Translations under genes and position numbers: made by a program
Assembly: GCF_900103845.1 (NCBI RefSeq)
Contig: NZ_FNIJ01000005.1
Span: 62,001 to 126,000 of the forward strand
Direction: 5' to 3'
DNA from: Pseudomonas jinjuensis
GTDB taxonomy: Bacteria; Pseudomonadota; Gammaproteobacteria; Pseudomonadales; Pseudomonadaceae
Length of the DNA stretch: 64,000 bases
Shown: piece after piece, positions 36,915-47,002 of the stretch
Numbering within the stretch: position 1 is the first letter of the stretch
Layout of the letters: the number at the start of each line of letters is the position of its first letter
The notes under the pieces: generated by a model
Seen by the model: the letters and a program-made list of their open reading frames with translations, nothing else
Database searches by the model: none
What the model was told of the DNA's origin: nothing

Positions 36915-37751
36915 ATGAGCAAGAAACTCGAAGGCAAAGTCGCCCTGGTAACCGGCTCCGGCCGTGGCATCGGCCGTGAAGTGGCCCTGCAACTGGCTGC
37001 CTACGGCGCCAAAGTGGTCATCAACGACCTGGACGCCGCTCCGGCCGAGGAAGTGATCGCGGAAATCCGCGCCGCCGGCGGTGAAGCCGTTGCCTGCGTG
37101 GGCAGCGTGACCGCTCCGGACTTCGCCGATCGTTTCGTCAAGACCGCGGTCGACAACTTCGGCGGCATCGACATCATCATCAACAACGCCGGCTTCACCT
37201 GGGACAACGTGATCCAGAAGATGTCCGACGAGCAGTGGCAAGCCATCATCGACTGCCACCTGACCGCTCCGTTCCGCATCCTGCGCGCCGCCCAGCCGAT
37301 CATCAGCGCCGCCGCCAAGGCTGAAGCCGCCGAAGGCCGCGAAGTGTTCCGCAAAGTGGTCAACATCTCCTCCGGCGCTGCTGGCGGCAACGCTGGCCAG
37401 AGCAACTACTCCGCCGCCAAGGCCGGCATCCTCGGCATGTCCAAGACCCTGGCCAAGGAGTGGGGCCGCCTGAAGGTCAACGTCAACGCCGTCGCCTTCG
37501 GCCTGATCGACACCCGCCTGACCCAGGCCCTGGCCGGCGACGCCAGCAAGACCGTCAACATCGAAGGCCGCGAGATCAAGGTCGGCGTACAGCAGGCGCG
37601 TCTCGACGCCGCCAGCACCGTCATCCCGCTGGGCCGTCCGGGCAAGGCTGAAGAAGCTGCCGGCGCTGTGGTCCTGTTCTGCCTGCCGGAATCGAACTAC
37701 CTGTCCGGCCAGGTCGTGTACTGCGGCGGTGGCCCGGGCCAGAACTTCTAA
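36915..37751 (+). CDS. SDR-family 3-hydroxyacyl-CoA dehydrogenase
   Basis: A 278-aa short-chain dehydrogenase. It has the cofactor motif TGSGRGIG (about 13-20), NNAG, and the catalytic Ser-Tyr-Lys in ISSGAAGGNAGQSNYSAAK. It resembles the dehydrogenase part of peroxisomal multifunctional enzyme type 2. This fits its place after a MaoC hydratase: oxidation of the (R)-3-hydroxyacyl-CoA to the keto form for the SCP2 thiolase. A strong hairpin follows. The paralogue is at 54532-55359. Confidence 0.9.
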   Translation: MSKKLEGKVALVTGSGRGIGREVALQLAAYGAKVVINDLDAAPAEEVIAEIRAAGGEAVACVGSVTAPDFADRFVKTAVDNFGGIDIIINNAGFTWDNVIQKMSDEQWQAIIDCHLTAPFRILRAAQPIISAAAKAEAAEGREVFRKVVNISSGAAGGNAGQSNYSAAKAGILGMSKTLAKEWGRLKVNVNAVAFGLIDTRLTQALAGDASKTVNIEGREIKVGVQQARLDAASTVIPLGRPGKAEEAAGAVVLFCLPESNYLSGQVVYCGGGPGQNF

Positions 37752-37761
37752 GTAGTGCCCC

Positions 37762-37790
37762 AGCGCGCCCTGCATTACGCAGGGCGCGCT
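37762..37790 (+). terminator. Hairpin after the SDR gene
   Basis: A perfect 12-bp stem AGCGCGCCCTGC / GCAGGGCGCGCT with a five-base loop, 10 bases after the stop. It is followed by TCCCC and an A-run rather than a T-run. It may end the ligase-thiolase-hydratase-SDR transcript partly. Confidence 0.6.
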
Positions 37791-37833
37791 TCCCCAAAAA
37801 ATTCCCTGATTGCCTCCGTACCTGAGGAATGCC

Positions 37834-38982
37834 ATGACTGCCTACCAATCCCCGTGGATCGTCGACGATCTGCCGATCTTCCAGGAATCCGTGCGCCGCT
37901 TCGTCGCCGAGGAACTGGTCCCCAATGAAGAGCGCTGGGCCCAGCAGCATCACGTCGATCGTGAAATCTGGACCAAGGCGGGCGAGTGCGGCATGTTGCT
38001 GCTGAGCATCCCGGAAGAGTACGGCGGCATGGGCGGCAACTTCGCCCACGACGCGATTCTGACCCTGGAGCAGTCCCGCCAGATCAGCAGCAGTCTTGGT
38101 ACCAACGTACACAGTGGCATCGTCGCCCACTACCTGCTGCGCTACGCCAGCGAAGAGCAGAAGAAGACCTGGCTGCCGAAGATGGCCAGCGGCGAGATGG
38201 TAGCTGCCATCGCCATGTCCGAGCCGGGCGCCGGTTCCGACCTGCAGGCGATCAAGTGCCGCGCCGTGCGTGATGGCGACCATTACGTCATCAACGGTTC
38301 CAAGACCTTCATCACCAACGGCTACCACGCCGACCTGATCCTGGTGGTGTGCAAGACCGACCCGGAGAAGGGCGCCAAGGGCACCTCGATCGTCGTGGTC
38401 GAGACCAAGGACCTGCCGGGCTTCCGCCGTGGCCGCATCCTCGAGAAGATCGGCCAGCGTGGCCAGGACACCGCCGAGCTGTTCTTCGACGACGTCCGCG
38501 TGCCGGTCGCCAACCTGCTCGGCCCGGAAGAGGGCAAGGGCTTCATCCAGCTCATGCAGCAGCTGCCGCAGGAGCGCATGATCATCGCCCTCGGCGCGCT
38601 GGGCAGCATGGAGCGTGCGCTGGCCGACACCATCGAGTACACCCGCAGCCGCAAGCTGTTCGGCAAGCCGTCGCTGGACCTGCAGAACACCCGCTTCAAG
38701 CTGGCGGAAATGCAGACCACCTACACCATCGCCCGTACCTTCATCGACGACTGCATGGTCAAGGTGCTGAAAGGCGAGCTGAGCGGTGAGGTCGCGGCCA
38801 TGGCCAAGTGGTGGGCCACCCAGCGCAACTGCGAAATCATCGACGAGTGCCTGCAGCTGCACGGCGGCTACGGCTACATGGTCGAGTACCCGATCGCCCG
38901 CCAGTACATGAACGCCCGGGTCAGCAAGATTTTCGGCGGTTCCAACGAAGTCATGAAGGAAATCATCGCCCGCACCCTGTGA
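37834..38982 (+). CDS. Acyl-CoA dehydrogenase (homomeric, long-chain type)
   Basis: A 382-aa ACAD starting at ATG 37834 after GAGGAAT; an in-frame start at 37810 lacks a ribosome-binding site. It has the full FAD/substrate motif MSEPGAGSDLQAI, a catalytic-Glu candidate in LPQERMIIA, and the C-terminus IFGGSNEVMKEII. Unlike the paired ACADs it has everything needed to act alone. The similar enzyme at 57652 belongs to the second module. Confidence 0.9.
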   Translation: MTAYQSPWIVDDLPIFQESVRRFVAEELVPNEERWAQQHHVDREIWTKAGECGMLLLSIPEEYGGMGGNFAHDAILTLEQSRQISSSLGTNVHSGIVAHYLLRYASEEQKKTWLPKMASGEMVAAIAMSEPGAGSDLQAIKCRAVRDGDHYVINGSKTFITNGYHADLILVVCKTDPEKGAKGTSIVVVETKDLPGFRRGRILEKIGQRGQDTAELFFDDVRVPVANLLGPEEGKGFIQLMQQLPQERMIIALGALGSMERALADTIEYTRSRKLFGKPSLDLQNTRFKLAEMQTTYTIARTFIDDCMVKVLKGELSGEVAAMAKWWATQRNCEIIDECLQLHGGYGYMVEYPIARQYMNARVSKIFGGSNEVMKEIIARTL

Positions 38983-38990
38983 CGGACGAG

Positions 38991-39013
38991 GCCGCCCGTT
39001 GCCTGCGGGCGGC
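38991..39013 (+). terminator. Hairpin after the acyl-CoA dehydrogenase
   Basis: An 8-bp stem GCCGCCCG / CGGGCGGC with a seven-base loop, followed by GCTTTCCTTTGTT. It starts eight bases after the stop. It is the most terminator-like of the hairpins inside the catabolic array. Confidence 0.6.
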
Positions 39014-39047
39014 GCTTTCCTTTGTTCATGGCTGAGGAGAAAAGTCC

Positions 39048-39833
39048 ATGTCGACCATACAACTCACCATCAATGACGGGCTGGCCACGCTGGTCATGAG
39101 CCGCCCGGAACGCAAGAACGCAATGACCGGGCAGATGTTCGTCGAGTTGCTCGACGCCCTGACCGAGCTGCGCCGCAATCCTGATGTACGCGCCTTGCTG
39201 CTGACCGGCGCCGGCAGCGACTTCTGCTCCGGCGGCGATGTTTCCACCATGCAGGGCGGCGTCGAAGCCAGCTTCATGCGCATGCGCATGACCGAGAACA
39301 ACCGCCTGCTGGCGGCACTGGCGGACTTCGACCGTCCGGTAGTCGCAGCCGTGGACGGCGTGGCCTTCGGCGCCGGCTTCAGCGTGGCGCTGGCAGCCGA
39401 TTTCATCATCGCTTCCGAGCGCGCGCGTTTCTGCATGGCCTTTGCCCGCATCGGCCTGGCGCCCGACCTTGGCGCCTCGTATTTCCTGCCGCGCCTGGTC
39501 GGCCTGCCGAAGGCCCGCGAGATCATCTACACCGCGCGCGAGATCGGCGCGAATGAAGCACGTGAACTGGGCCTCGCCCTGGAAGTGGTGCCGGCCGGGG
39601 AACTGCACGCCCGCGCGGAGACCATTGCCCGCAGCCTGTCCATGCAGTCGACCTGCGCCTTCGCCATGACCAAGCGCCTGCTCGGCCGTTCCCTGGAAAG
39701 CGGATTGCACGAGCTCCTCGATGCCGAGGCCGCCGCCCAGGCCGTGGCTCTCAGCTCCGATTATCTCAAGGAAGCTTCCGCGCGCTTCGTGCGCAAGGAG
39801 CCGCCACTGTTCCAGTGGCCGGAGCGCGATTGA
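39048..39833 (+). CDS. Enoyl-CoA hydratase/isomerase (crotonase) family, PaaG-like
   Basis: A 261-aa crotonase-fold enzyme. The oxyanion-hole segments are present (SGGDVSTMQGG; VDGVAFGAGF). At the position of the first hydratase Glu the sequence reads MAFARIGLAPDLGASYF. The Asp in APDLG is the pattern of PaaG-type and enoyl-CoA isomerases, so double-bond isomerisation is more likely than simple hydration. Start ATG 39048 follows GAGGAG. It lies in line with the ACAD and aldehyde dehydrogenase genes. Confidence 0.85.
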   Translation: MSTIQLTINDGLATLVMSRPERKNAMTGQMFVELLDALTELRRNPDVRALLLTGAGSDFCSGGDVSTMQGGVEASFMRMRMTENNRLLAALADFDRPVVAAVDGVAFGAGFSVALAADFIIASERARFCMAFARIGLAPDLGASYFLPRLVGLPKAREIIYTAREIGANEARELGLALEVVPAGELHARAETIARSLSMQSTCAFAMTKRLLGRSLESGLHELLDAEAAAQAVALSSDYLKEASARFVRKEPPLFQWPERD

Positions 39834-39878
39834 TCCACTGACAAGAACGACAAAAGAACGCATAACGGAGTTATCGCG

Positions 39879-41294
39879 ATGAGTGACAAGCAAACCGAAT
39901 ACAGCGCCGCCGAGATCCGTGCGGTGCTGGACAAGCAGCGCGCCGCACACTTGGCTGGCGCGCCCATGAGTGTCGAGCAGCGTATCGAGCTGATCGACCG
40001 TGCCATTGGACTCCTGGTCGACCACCAGGAAGAGATCGTCGAGGCGGTCTGTGCCGACTTCGGTCATCGCAGCAAGGACTTTTCCCGTGTCACCGAAGTG
40101 CTCTCGCCGCTGATGGTGCTGAAGCAGAGCAAGGCCCAGGTCGCCGGCTGGATGAAGCCGGAGCCTCGCCACACCGACCGTGGCGAGGCCTGGGTGGAAT
40201 ACCAGCCGCTGGGCGTGATCGGCATCGTCAGCCCGTGGAACTTCCCGGTGAACCTGGCCTTCGGCGGCCTGGCCGGCGCCCTGGCCGCGGGCAACCGGGT
40301 GATGATCAAGCCCTCCGAATTCACCCCGAAGACTTCCGAGCTGATCGCCCGCATGATCCGCTCGGTATTCGCCGAGGAAGAAGTCGCGGTGATCACCGGC
40401 GGCCCCGAGACCGGCCATGCGTTCTGCTCGCAGCCGTTCGACCACCTGCTGTTCACCGGCGCCACCAGCATCGGCAGGCACGTGATGCGCGCCGCCGCGG
40501 AGAACCTGGTACCGGTGACCCTGGAACTGGGCGGCAAGTCGCCGACCATCATCTCCCGCAGCGCGGACTTCCAGAAGGCGGTGACCAAGATCGTCTCCGG
40601 CAAGATGCACAACGCCGGGCAGATCTGCGTGGCGCCGGACTACGTGTTCGTGCCCGAGGAATCGCTGGAAGACTTCGTCGCTGCGGCCAAGGCCGTGGTC
40701 GCCGGCTTCTTCCCGACCCTGAAGGACAACCCGGACTTCACCTCGGTGATCAACGCCCGCCACTTCGAGCGCCTGCAGGGCTACCTGAGCGAAGCGCGCG
40801 ACGCCGGCGTCGAGCTGATCGAGCTGAACCCGGCCAACGAGGACTTCGCCGGCCAGGCGCACCACAAGATCGCCCCGACCCTGCTGCGCAACCCCGGCGA
40901 CGAGCTGAAGGTCATGCAGGACGAGATCTTCGGCCCGCTGCTGCCGATCAAGCCGTACAAGGACATCGCCGAGGTGGTCGCCTACATCAACGCCCGTCCG
41001 CGTCCGCTGGCCCTGTACTGGTTCGGCAGCGACGCTGCGGAAGAGCGCTACGTGCTCGATCGCACCCTGTCCGGCGCGCTGTGCATCAACGACGTGATCC
41101 GCCACGTCGGCGTCGAGAGCCTGCCGTTCGGCGGCGTCGGTGCCAGCGGCATGGGCGCCTACCACGGCTTCGACGGCTTCAAGACCTTCAGCCATGCCCG
41201 CGCGGTGCTGCGCACCGCCGATGCCCCGGACCTGATGCGTCCGCCCTTCGTCGAGCAGGTCCGCCAGATCGTCGGCTCCCTGATCGCCCGCTGA
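39879..41294 (+). CDS. Aldehyde dehydrogenase, coniferyl-aldehyde-dehydrogenase-like
   Basis: A 471-aa NAD(P)-dependent aldehyde dehydrogenase of the class-3 / coniferyl aldehyde type. It has PWNFPVNLAFGG, the general-base Glu in LELGGKSP and the nucleophilic Cys in NAGQICVAPDY. It oxidises an aldehyde to the acid. Followed by a Zn alcohol dehydrogenase, it could complete alcohol-aldehyde-acid oxidation ahead of the CoA ligase, or remove the aldehyde released by a retro-aldol step. The fold of the second enzyme at 58817 is of a different ALDH class. Confidence 0.9.
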   Translation: MSDKQTEYSAAEIRAVLDKQRAAHLAGAPMSVEQRIELIDRAIGLLVDHQEEIVEAVCADFGHRSKDFSRVTEVLSPLMVLKQSKAQVAGWMKPEPRHTDRGEAWVEYQPLGVIGIVSPWNFPVNLAFGGLAGALAAGNRVMIKPSEFTPKTSELIARMIRSVFAEEEVAVITGGPETGHAFCSQPFDHLLFTGATSIGRHVMRAAAENLVPVTLELGGKSPTIISRSADFQKAVTKIVSGKMHNAGQICVAPDYVFVPEESLEDFVAAAKAVVAGFFPTLKDNPDFTSVINARHFERLQGYLSEARDAGVELIELNPANEDFAGQAHHKIAPTLLRNPGDELKVMQDEIFGPLLPIKPYKDIAEVVAYINARPRPLALYWFGSDAAEERYVLDRTLSGALCINDVIRHVGVESLPFGGVGASGMGAYHGFDGFKTFSHARAVLRTADAPDLMRPPFVEQVRQIVGSLIAR

Positions 41295-41307
41295 ACCTCA
41301 CCTTCCC

Positions 41308-41328
41308 ACCCGGGTCGCTGACCCGGGT
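41308..41328 (+). terminator. Hairpin between the two dehydrogenase genes
   Basis: An 8-bp stem ACCCGGGT / ACCCGGGT with a five-base loop, 13 bases after the aldehyde dehydrogenase stop. No T-run. It is probably an mRNA-processing or partial termination site. Confidence 0.45.
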
Positions 41329-41353
41329 TACTGCCAACTACTAGAGGTGCTCC

Positions 41354-42439
41354 ATGAAAGCAGCCGTTTTCCATCAGCCCGGTTCCCCGCTGACCATCGA
41401 AGAAGTCAGCATCAGCAAGCCCGGCCCGCGCGAGGTGCTGATCCGCACCGTCGCCAGCGGCGTCTGCCACTCCGACCTGCACGTGGTCGACGGCACCTAT
41501 CCCTACCCGCTGCCGGTGCTGCTGGGCCATGAGTCGGCCGGCATCGTCGAAGCGGTTGGCGCCGATGTGCGCAGCGTCAAGCCGGGCGACCACGTGGTCA
41601 CCTGCCTGTCGGCGTTCTGCGGCTGCTGCAGCGATTGCGTGACCGGCCACATGAACCGTTGCCAGTCGCCCAGCACCAAGCGCGCTGCCGACGAAGCGCC
41701 GCGTCTGAGCTACGTGCAGAAACCGATCCCGCAATTCATGAACCTCGGCGGCTTCGCCGAGCAGATGCTGGTTCACGAGAACGCCTGTGTGGCGATCCGC
41801 CGTGACATGCCCCTGGATCGCGCAGCGCTGCTCGGTTGCGCGGTCATCACCGGCACCGGCGCGGTGTTCAACACCGCCCAGGTGCGTCCGGGCGAGACCG
41901 TCGCGGTGATCGGCTGCGGCGGTATCGGCCTGGCCACCATCAACGGTGCGGCGCTGGCCGGGGCAGGGCGGATCATCGCCATCGACATGCTCGACTCCAA
42001 GCTGGAACTGGCCAAGCAGTTCGGCGCCACCGACGTGGTCAATGGCAAGGATGGCGATGCGGTACAGCAGGTCCTCGAACTGACCAAGGGTGGCGTGCAC
42101 TATTCCTTCGAGTGCATCGGCCTCAAGCAGACCGCTGAACAGGCCTTCGGCATGCTGCGCCGCGGCGGCACCGCCACCGTGATCGGCATGATCAAGCCGG
42201 GGGTGAAGGTCGAGCTGCACGGCCTGGACTTCCTTGGCGAGCGCAAGATCCAGGGTTCGTTCATGGGCTCCAACCGCTTCCCGGTGGACCTGCCGCGCCT
42301 CGTCGACTTCTACATGCAGGGTCGCCTGAAGCTCGACGAGATGATTTCCCAGCGCCTCAAGCTGGAGCAGATCAACGATGCCTTCGACGAACTGCGCCGT
42401 GGCGAGCTGGCCCGCTCGGTGATCATGTTCGACCAGTAA
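41354..42439 (+). CDS. Zinc-dependent alcohol dehydrogenase (MDR family)
   Basis: A 361-aa medium-chain dehydrogenase. Catalytic zinc ligands lie in GVCHSD, GHESAG and LLGCAV. The structural-zinc cluster C-x2-C-x2-C-x7-C is intact in CGCCSDCVTGHMNRC. The Rossmann motif is IGCGGIGLATING. It resembles class III / NDMA-type alcohol dehydrogenases. It lies in line with the aldehyde dehydrogenase, suggesting oxidation of an alcohol substrate or intermediate. Start ATG 41354 follows AGAGGTGC. Confidence 0.9.
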   Translation: MKAAVFHQPGSPLTIEEVSISKPGPREVLIRTVASGVCHSDLHVVDGTYPYPLPVLLGHESAGIVEAVGADVRSVKPGDHVVTCLSAFCGCCSDCVTGHMNRCQSPSTKRAADEAPRLSYVQKPIPQFMNLGGFAEQMLVHENACVAIRRDMPLDRAALLGCAVITGTGAVFNTAQVRPGETVAVIGCGGIGLATINGAALAGAGRIIAIDMLDSKLELAKQFGATDVVNGKDGDAVQQVLELTKGGVHYSFECIGLKQTAEQAFGMLRRGGTATVIGMIKPGVKVELHGLDFLGERKIQGSFMGSNRFPVDLPRLVDFYMQGRLKLDEMISQRLKLEQINDAFDELRRGELARSVIMFDQ

Positions 42440-43549
<1,110 letters not shown>

Positions 43550-43558
43550 TGGCCTCGA

Positions 43559-43690
43559 ACGGCGGATAACGGCGGATAACGGCTGTCCCGTTGTCGACGC
43601 AGGGCGGATGAAGCGGAACGCTTCATCCGCCGAAGGGATGGGCGCGGAGGATTGTGGCGGATAACGCTGGCGCGTTATGCGCCCTACGTT
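43559..43690. repeat. GGCGGATAAC / GGATGAAGCG palindromic repeats
   Basis: GGCGGATAAC occurs twice in tandem (43560-43579) and again at about 43657. A perfect 12-bp stem GCGGATGAAGCG-GAA-CGCTTCATCCGC lies at 43604-43630. These are intergenic palindromes between co-directed genes; the hairpin may end the upstream transcript. Confidence 0.7.
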
Positions 43691-43731
43691 CGGTCGACGC
43701 TCTCGAAGGGGATAACACGGAGGAATGCACG

Positions 43732-44883
43732 GTGGATTTCGCTTTCAGCGATGAACAGCAGATGCTGCGCGACATGCTCGCGCGCTATCTGGACGAGCAG
43801 TACGGCTTCGACCGGCGCATGGCGGCAGTCGCGTCGGCCGAGGGCTGGCGGCCGGAGTGCTGGCAGGCGTTCGCCGGCGAGCTGGGCATTCTTTCCGCCG
43901 CCTTCCCCGAGTCCCTGGGCGGGCTCGGCGGCGGCGCGGTCGAGAACCAGATCGTGATGGAGGCGATCGGCCGCTCGCTGGTGCTGGAGCCCTACCTGTC
44001 CACCGTGGTGCTGGCTGGCGGCCTGCTCCGGCGTGCCGGCGGCGCGCTGGCCGAACGCTTCATCCCCGGCATCATGGCCGGCGACGTGCGCATCGCCTGG
44101 GCGCAATCCGAAGTACAGGCGCGCAGTTGCCTGCACGACATCGAGACCCGCGCGCGCCGCGAAGGCGACGCCTACCTGCTGAACGGCCACAAGACCATGG
44201 TGCTGGATGCGGCCTCGGCGACGCATCTGCTGGTCAGTGCGCGTACCGCAGGCAGCCGGCGCGATCGCGACGGCATCAGCCTGCTGCTGGTGGAGAAGAA
44301 CGCCGCCGGCATCCGCACCCGGGACTACCCGACGGTGGACGGCGGACGGGCTGCGGAAGTCTGGTTCGACGACGTCCGCGTGCCGGCATCCGCATTGCTC
44401 GGCGCCGAGGGTCGTGGCATGGACCTGCTCGAGCCGGTGTACGACGAAGCGCTGGTGGCGCTGTGCGGCGAAGCGGTCGGGGTGATGCAGAGGATGCTGG
44501 CGGACACCGTCGCCTATGCCAAGGAGCGCCGCCAGTTCGGCGTGCCGATCGGCTCGTTCCAGGCCCTGCAGCACCGCATGGTGGACATGCACATCCATAT
44601 CGAACAGGCCGCCGCGCTGACCTGGATGGCGGTGATGCAGCTCGACGCTCCGGCGCGCGAGCGCGGCATGGCCGCCAGCGCCGCCAAGGTGCGCATCGGC
44701 AAGGCGCTCAAGGCCGTCGGCCAGGGCGCGGTGCAGATCCACGGTGGCATGGGCATCACCGAGGAACTGGCGGTGGGGCACTACTTCAAGCGCGCCACGG
44801 TGATCGAGCAGCAGTTCGGCTCGGTCGACCATCATGTGCGCCGCTACGGCGAACTGGCGGGGGAGAGCAGCCATGAATCTTGA
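43732..44883 (+). CDS. Acyl-CoA dehydrogenase, partner (beta-type) subunit
   Basis: A 383-aa ACAD-family protein starting at GTG 43732 (GGAGGA just upstream; it begins VDFAFSDEQQMLRDML). The FAD/substrate loop is missing the SEPxAGSD signature (AWAQSEVQARSCLHDIET) and the catalytic Glu-Arg pair is absent. It overlaps the following alpha-type gene by 11 bases. The order here is beta-alpha, opposite to the two other pairs. It presumably forms a heteromer with the 44873 product. Confidence 0.88.
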   Translation: MDFAFSDEQQMLRDMLARYLDEQYGFDRRMAAVASAEGWRPECWQAFAGELGILSAAFPESLGGLGGGAVENQIVMEAIGRSLVLEPYLSTVVLAGGLLRRAGGALAERFIPGIMAGDVRIAWAQSEVQARSCLHDIETRARREGDAYLLNGHKTMVLDAASATHLLVSARTAGSRRDRDGISLLLVEKNAAGIRTRDYPTVDGGRAAEVWFDDVRVPASALLGAEGRGMDLLEPVYDEALVALCGEAVGVMQRMLADTVAYAKERRQFGVPIGSFQALQHRMVDMHIHIEQAAALTWMAVMQLDAPARERGMAASAAKVRIGKALKAVGQGAVQIHGGMGITEELAVGHYFKRATVIEQQFGSVDHHVRRYGELAGESSHES

Positions 44884-46096
44884 GTATTCCGCCGACGAAC
44901 AGGCTTTCCGCGAGGAAGTCCGCGCCTGGATCGCCGAGGCCTACGACGACGAACTGCGCGAAATGATGGCGCAGTCGAAGAACGGTTACCTCGACAAGGA
45001 AGGCCAGCGCCGCTGGCAGAAGAAGCTCCATGCCCGCGGCTGGGTTGCGCCGGACTGGCCGGCCGAACATGGCGGCCCCGGCTGGACGCCGACCCAGCGC
45101 TATCTGTTCCAGGCCGAGATCGCCGCCGCCGACTGCCCGCGGGTCTCGCCGATGGGCATCATGATGGTCGCCCCGGTGATCATGCGCTTCGGCAGCGACG
45201 CGCAGAAGGCGCGCTTCCTGCCGCCGACCCTGGCCTCCGACATCTTCTGGTGCCAGGGCTATTCCGAGCCGGGCTCGGGCTCCGACCTGTCGTCCCTGCA
45301 GATGAAGGCGGAGCGCGACGGCGACCACTACGTGCTGAACGGCTCGAAGATCTGGACCACCCAGGCGCAGTGGGCCGACTGGATGTTCTGCCTGGTGCGC
45401 ACCAGCCGTGACGGCAGCAAGCAGGCCGGGATTTCCTTCCTGCTGGTGGACATGACCACGCCCGGCATCAGCGTCGATCCACTGCCGCTGCTGGACGGGC
45501 CGATGCCCGGCGAGCAGGAGGTCAACCAGGTGTTCTTCGCCGACGTGCGCGTCCCCGTGGAGAACCTGATCGGCGAGGAAGGGCAGGGCTGGACCTGCGC
45601 CAAGTACCTGCTCGAATTCGAGCGCGGCAATGCCTACGGTCCGTCGTTGCGCCAGCAACTGGACAAGGTGCGCTGGATCGCCGCGCAACAACCTGGCGAT
45701 GACGGCGGCTGCCTGCTCGACGATGCGGATTTCCGCTGTCGGCTGCTGGAGCTGGAAATCCAGGTCGAGGCGGTCAACGCCGCAGAACTGCGCGTCTTCT
45801 CCGGCATCGCTTCCGGCACGTCCATCGGCGCCGCCTCGAGCATGATCAAGCTGGCCGGCACCGAGACCAAGCAACTGATCAGCGAGCTGGCGGTGGAAGC
45901 GGTCGGGCCCCAGGGCTGGCCGTTCATCCGCGACACCTGGGCGGAAGTCCAGGGCCGCGCCACCGCACCGCGTCCCGGGCCGGATTACGCCGGGCCGCTG
46001 CTGCCGCGCTACTTCAACTACCGCAAGACCTCGATCTACGGCGGGTCCAGCGAGATCCAGCGCAACATCATCGCCAAGCTGGTGCTTGGCCTGTAG
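44873..46096 (+). CDS. Acyl-CoA dehydrogenase, catalytic (alpha-type) subunit
   Basis: A 407-aa ACAD, ATG 44873, overlapping the beta-type gene. The motif QGYSEPGSGSDLSSL and Glu in YLLEFERGNAYG (catalytic-base position) are present, and it ends IYGGSSEIQRNIIAKL. It is more distant from the alpha subunits at 1427 and 48473 than those are from each other, so it likely takes another intermediate. Thirty bases later comes a thioesterase, then DUF35 and a thiolase-fold gene, all apparently in one operon. Confidence 0.92.
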   Translation: MNLEYSADEQAFREEVRAWIAEAYDDELREMMAQSKNGYLDKEGQRRWQKKLHARGWVAPDWPAEHGGPGWTPTQRYLFQAEIAAADCPRVSPMGIMMVAPVIMRFGSDAQKARFLPPTLASDIFWCQGYSEPGSGSDLSSLQMKAERDGDHYVLNGSKIWTTQAQWADWMFCLVRTSRDGSKQAGISFLLVDMTTPGISVDPLPLLDGPMPGEQEVNQVFFADVRVPVENLIGEEGQGWTCAKYLLEFERGNAYGPSLRQQLDKVRWIAAQQPGDDGGCLLDDADFRCRLLELEIQVEAVNAAELRVFSGIASGTSIGAASSMIKLAGTETKQLISELAVEAVGPQGWPFIRDTWAEVQGRATAPRPGPDYAGPLLPRYFNYRKTSIYGGSSEIQRNIIAKLVLGL

Positions 46097-46126
46097 ACCG
46101 ACGCGCCCAGTCAACGGAGAACAATA

Positions 46127-46594
46127 ATGAGCGCCATGGACATTTCCTCCCCGATCCCCGACGGCTTCGTGCCGATGGTGCGGCTCAACAACGCTGCGCC
46201 GGGGTTCGTTCAATGCTGCCGCGGCATCTACTTCAAGCCGGAAACCGGCGAAGTCGCCGCGTTCATCCTCGCCGAACACCTGAACCCGCTGAACATCGCC
46301 CACGGCGGCTTCCTCGCCACCCTGGCCGACACGGCCTTCGGCGCCTACATCCGCGTCCAGGGCGGGCTCGAACTGCCACCGGCGACCATCGAGCTGAGCG
46401 TCGACTACATCAGCCCGGCGCGGCCGGGGCAGTGGATCACCGCGCATGTGGAGATCCACAAGATCGGCCGCACCCTGAGCAATGCCAGCCTAAGCCTCAT
46501 GGATGGCGAGCGCCTGGTATCCCGGGCCAAGGGCACTTTCATCTCCAACACGCGGAGCCTGCACGCGCCGGTTTCCACGTCCCAGCAATCTTGA
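46127..46594 (+). CDS. PaaI-type hotdog acyl-CoA thioesterase
   Basis: A 155-aa single-hotdog thioesterase. The family motif AHGGFLATLADTAFG carries the catalytic Asp, and SVDYISPARPGQ is the usual following strand. It would free CoA from stalled or dead-end thioesters. It is embedded between the ACAD alpha gene (30 bases) and the DUF35 gene (18 bases), so it probably belongs to the same pathway step. No signal peptide; cytosolic. Confidence 0.85.
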   Translation: MSAMDISSPIPDGFVPMVRLNNAAPGFVQCCRGIYFKPETGEVAAFILAEHLNPLNIAHGGFLATLADTAFGAYIRVQGGLELPPATIELSVDYISPARPGQWITAHVEIHKIGRTLSNASLSLMDGERLVSRAKGTFISNTRSLHAPVSTSQQS

Positions 46595-46612
46595 ATCCAT
46601 CAGGAGCATCTC

Positions 46613-47002
46613 ATGGCAGCAAATGAGCAGCCTGCCGCCGCGGCCGTCGGGCCCGAGGCGCAATACCAGAACTTCCTGCAACAAGGCCGCTTCATGCTGC
46701 AACGCAGTGCGTCCACCGGTCGCTACGTGTTCTACCCGCGCGTGCTGATTCCCGGCAGCGGCGAAACCGACCTGGAATGGGTCGAGGCCAGCGGCACCGG
46801 CACCATCTACGCGATCACCGTGAACCGTGCGCGCAACGGCAGCCACAACGTGGCGCTCATCGACCTCGACGAGGGCGTGCGCATGATGTCACGCATCGAG
46901 GGTGTGGAAACCGCGCCGATCGGCAGCCGCGTCAAGGCGCGAATCGTCGAGGTGGATGGCGTGGCCGGAGTGGTGTTCGATCTGCTGGAGGACAAGGCAT
47001 GA
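46613..47002 (+). CDS. DUF35 / OB-fold thiolase-partner protein lacking zinc cysteines
   Basis: A 129-aa protein of the DUF35 family. A typical member has a rubredoxin-like zinc knuckle (CxxCG..YPR..CPxC) followed by an OB fold. Here the knuckle outline is present (LQRSASTGRYVFYPRVLIPG), but there is no Cys anywhere in the protein, so zinc cannot be held there. The OB part is normal (GTGTIYAITVNRA, VKARIVEVDG). Its stop overlaps the start of the thiolase-fold gene (ATGA). DUF35 proteins bind and complete the active site of thiolase-fold partners, for example the Ltp2 steroid aldolase. Confidence 0.85.
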   Translation: MAANEQPAAAAVGPEAQYQNFLQQGRFMLQRSASTGRYVFYPRVLIPGSGETDLEWVEASGTGTIYAITVNRARNGSHNVALIDLDEGVRMMSRIEGVETAPIGSRVKARIVEVDGVAGVVFDLLEDKA

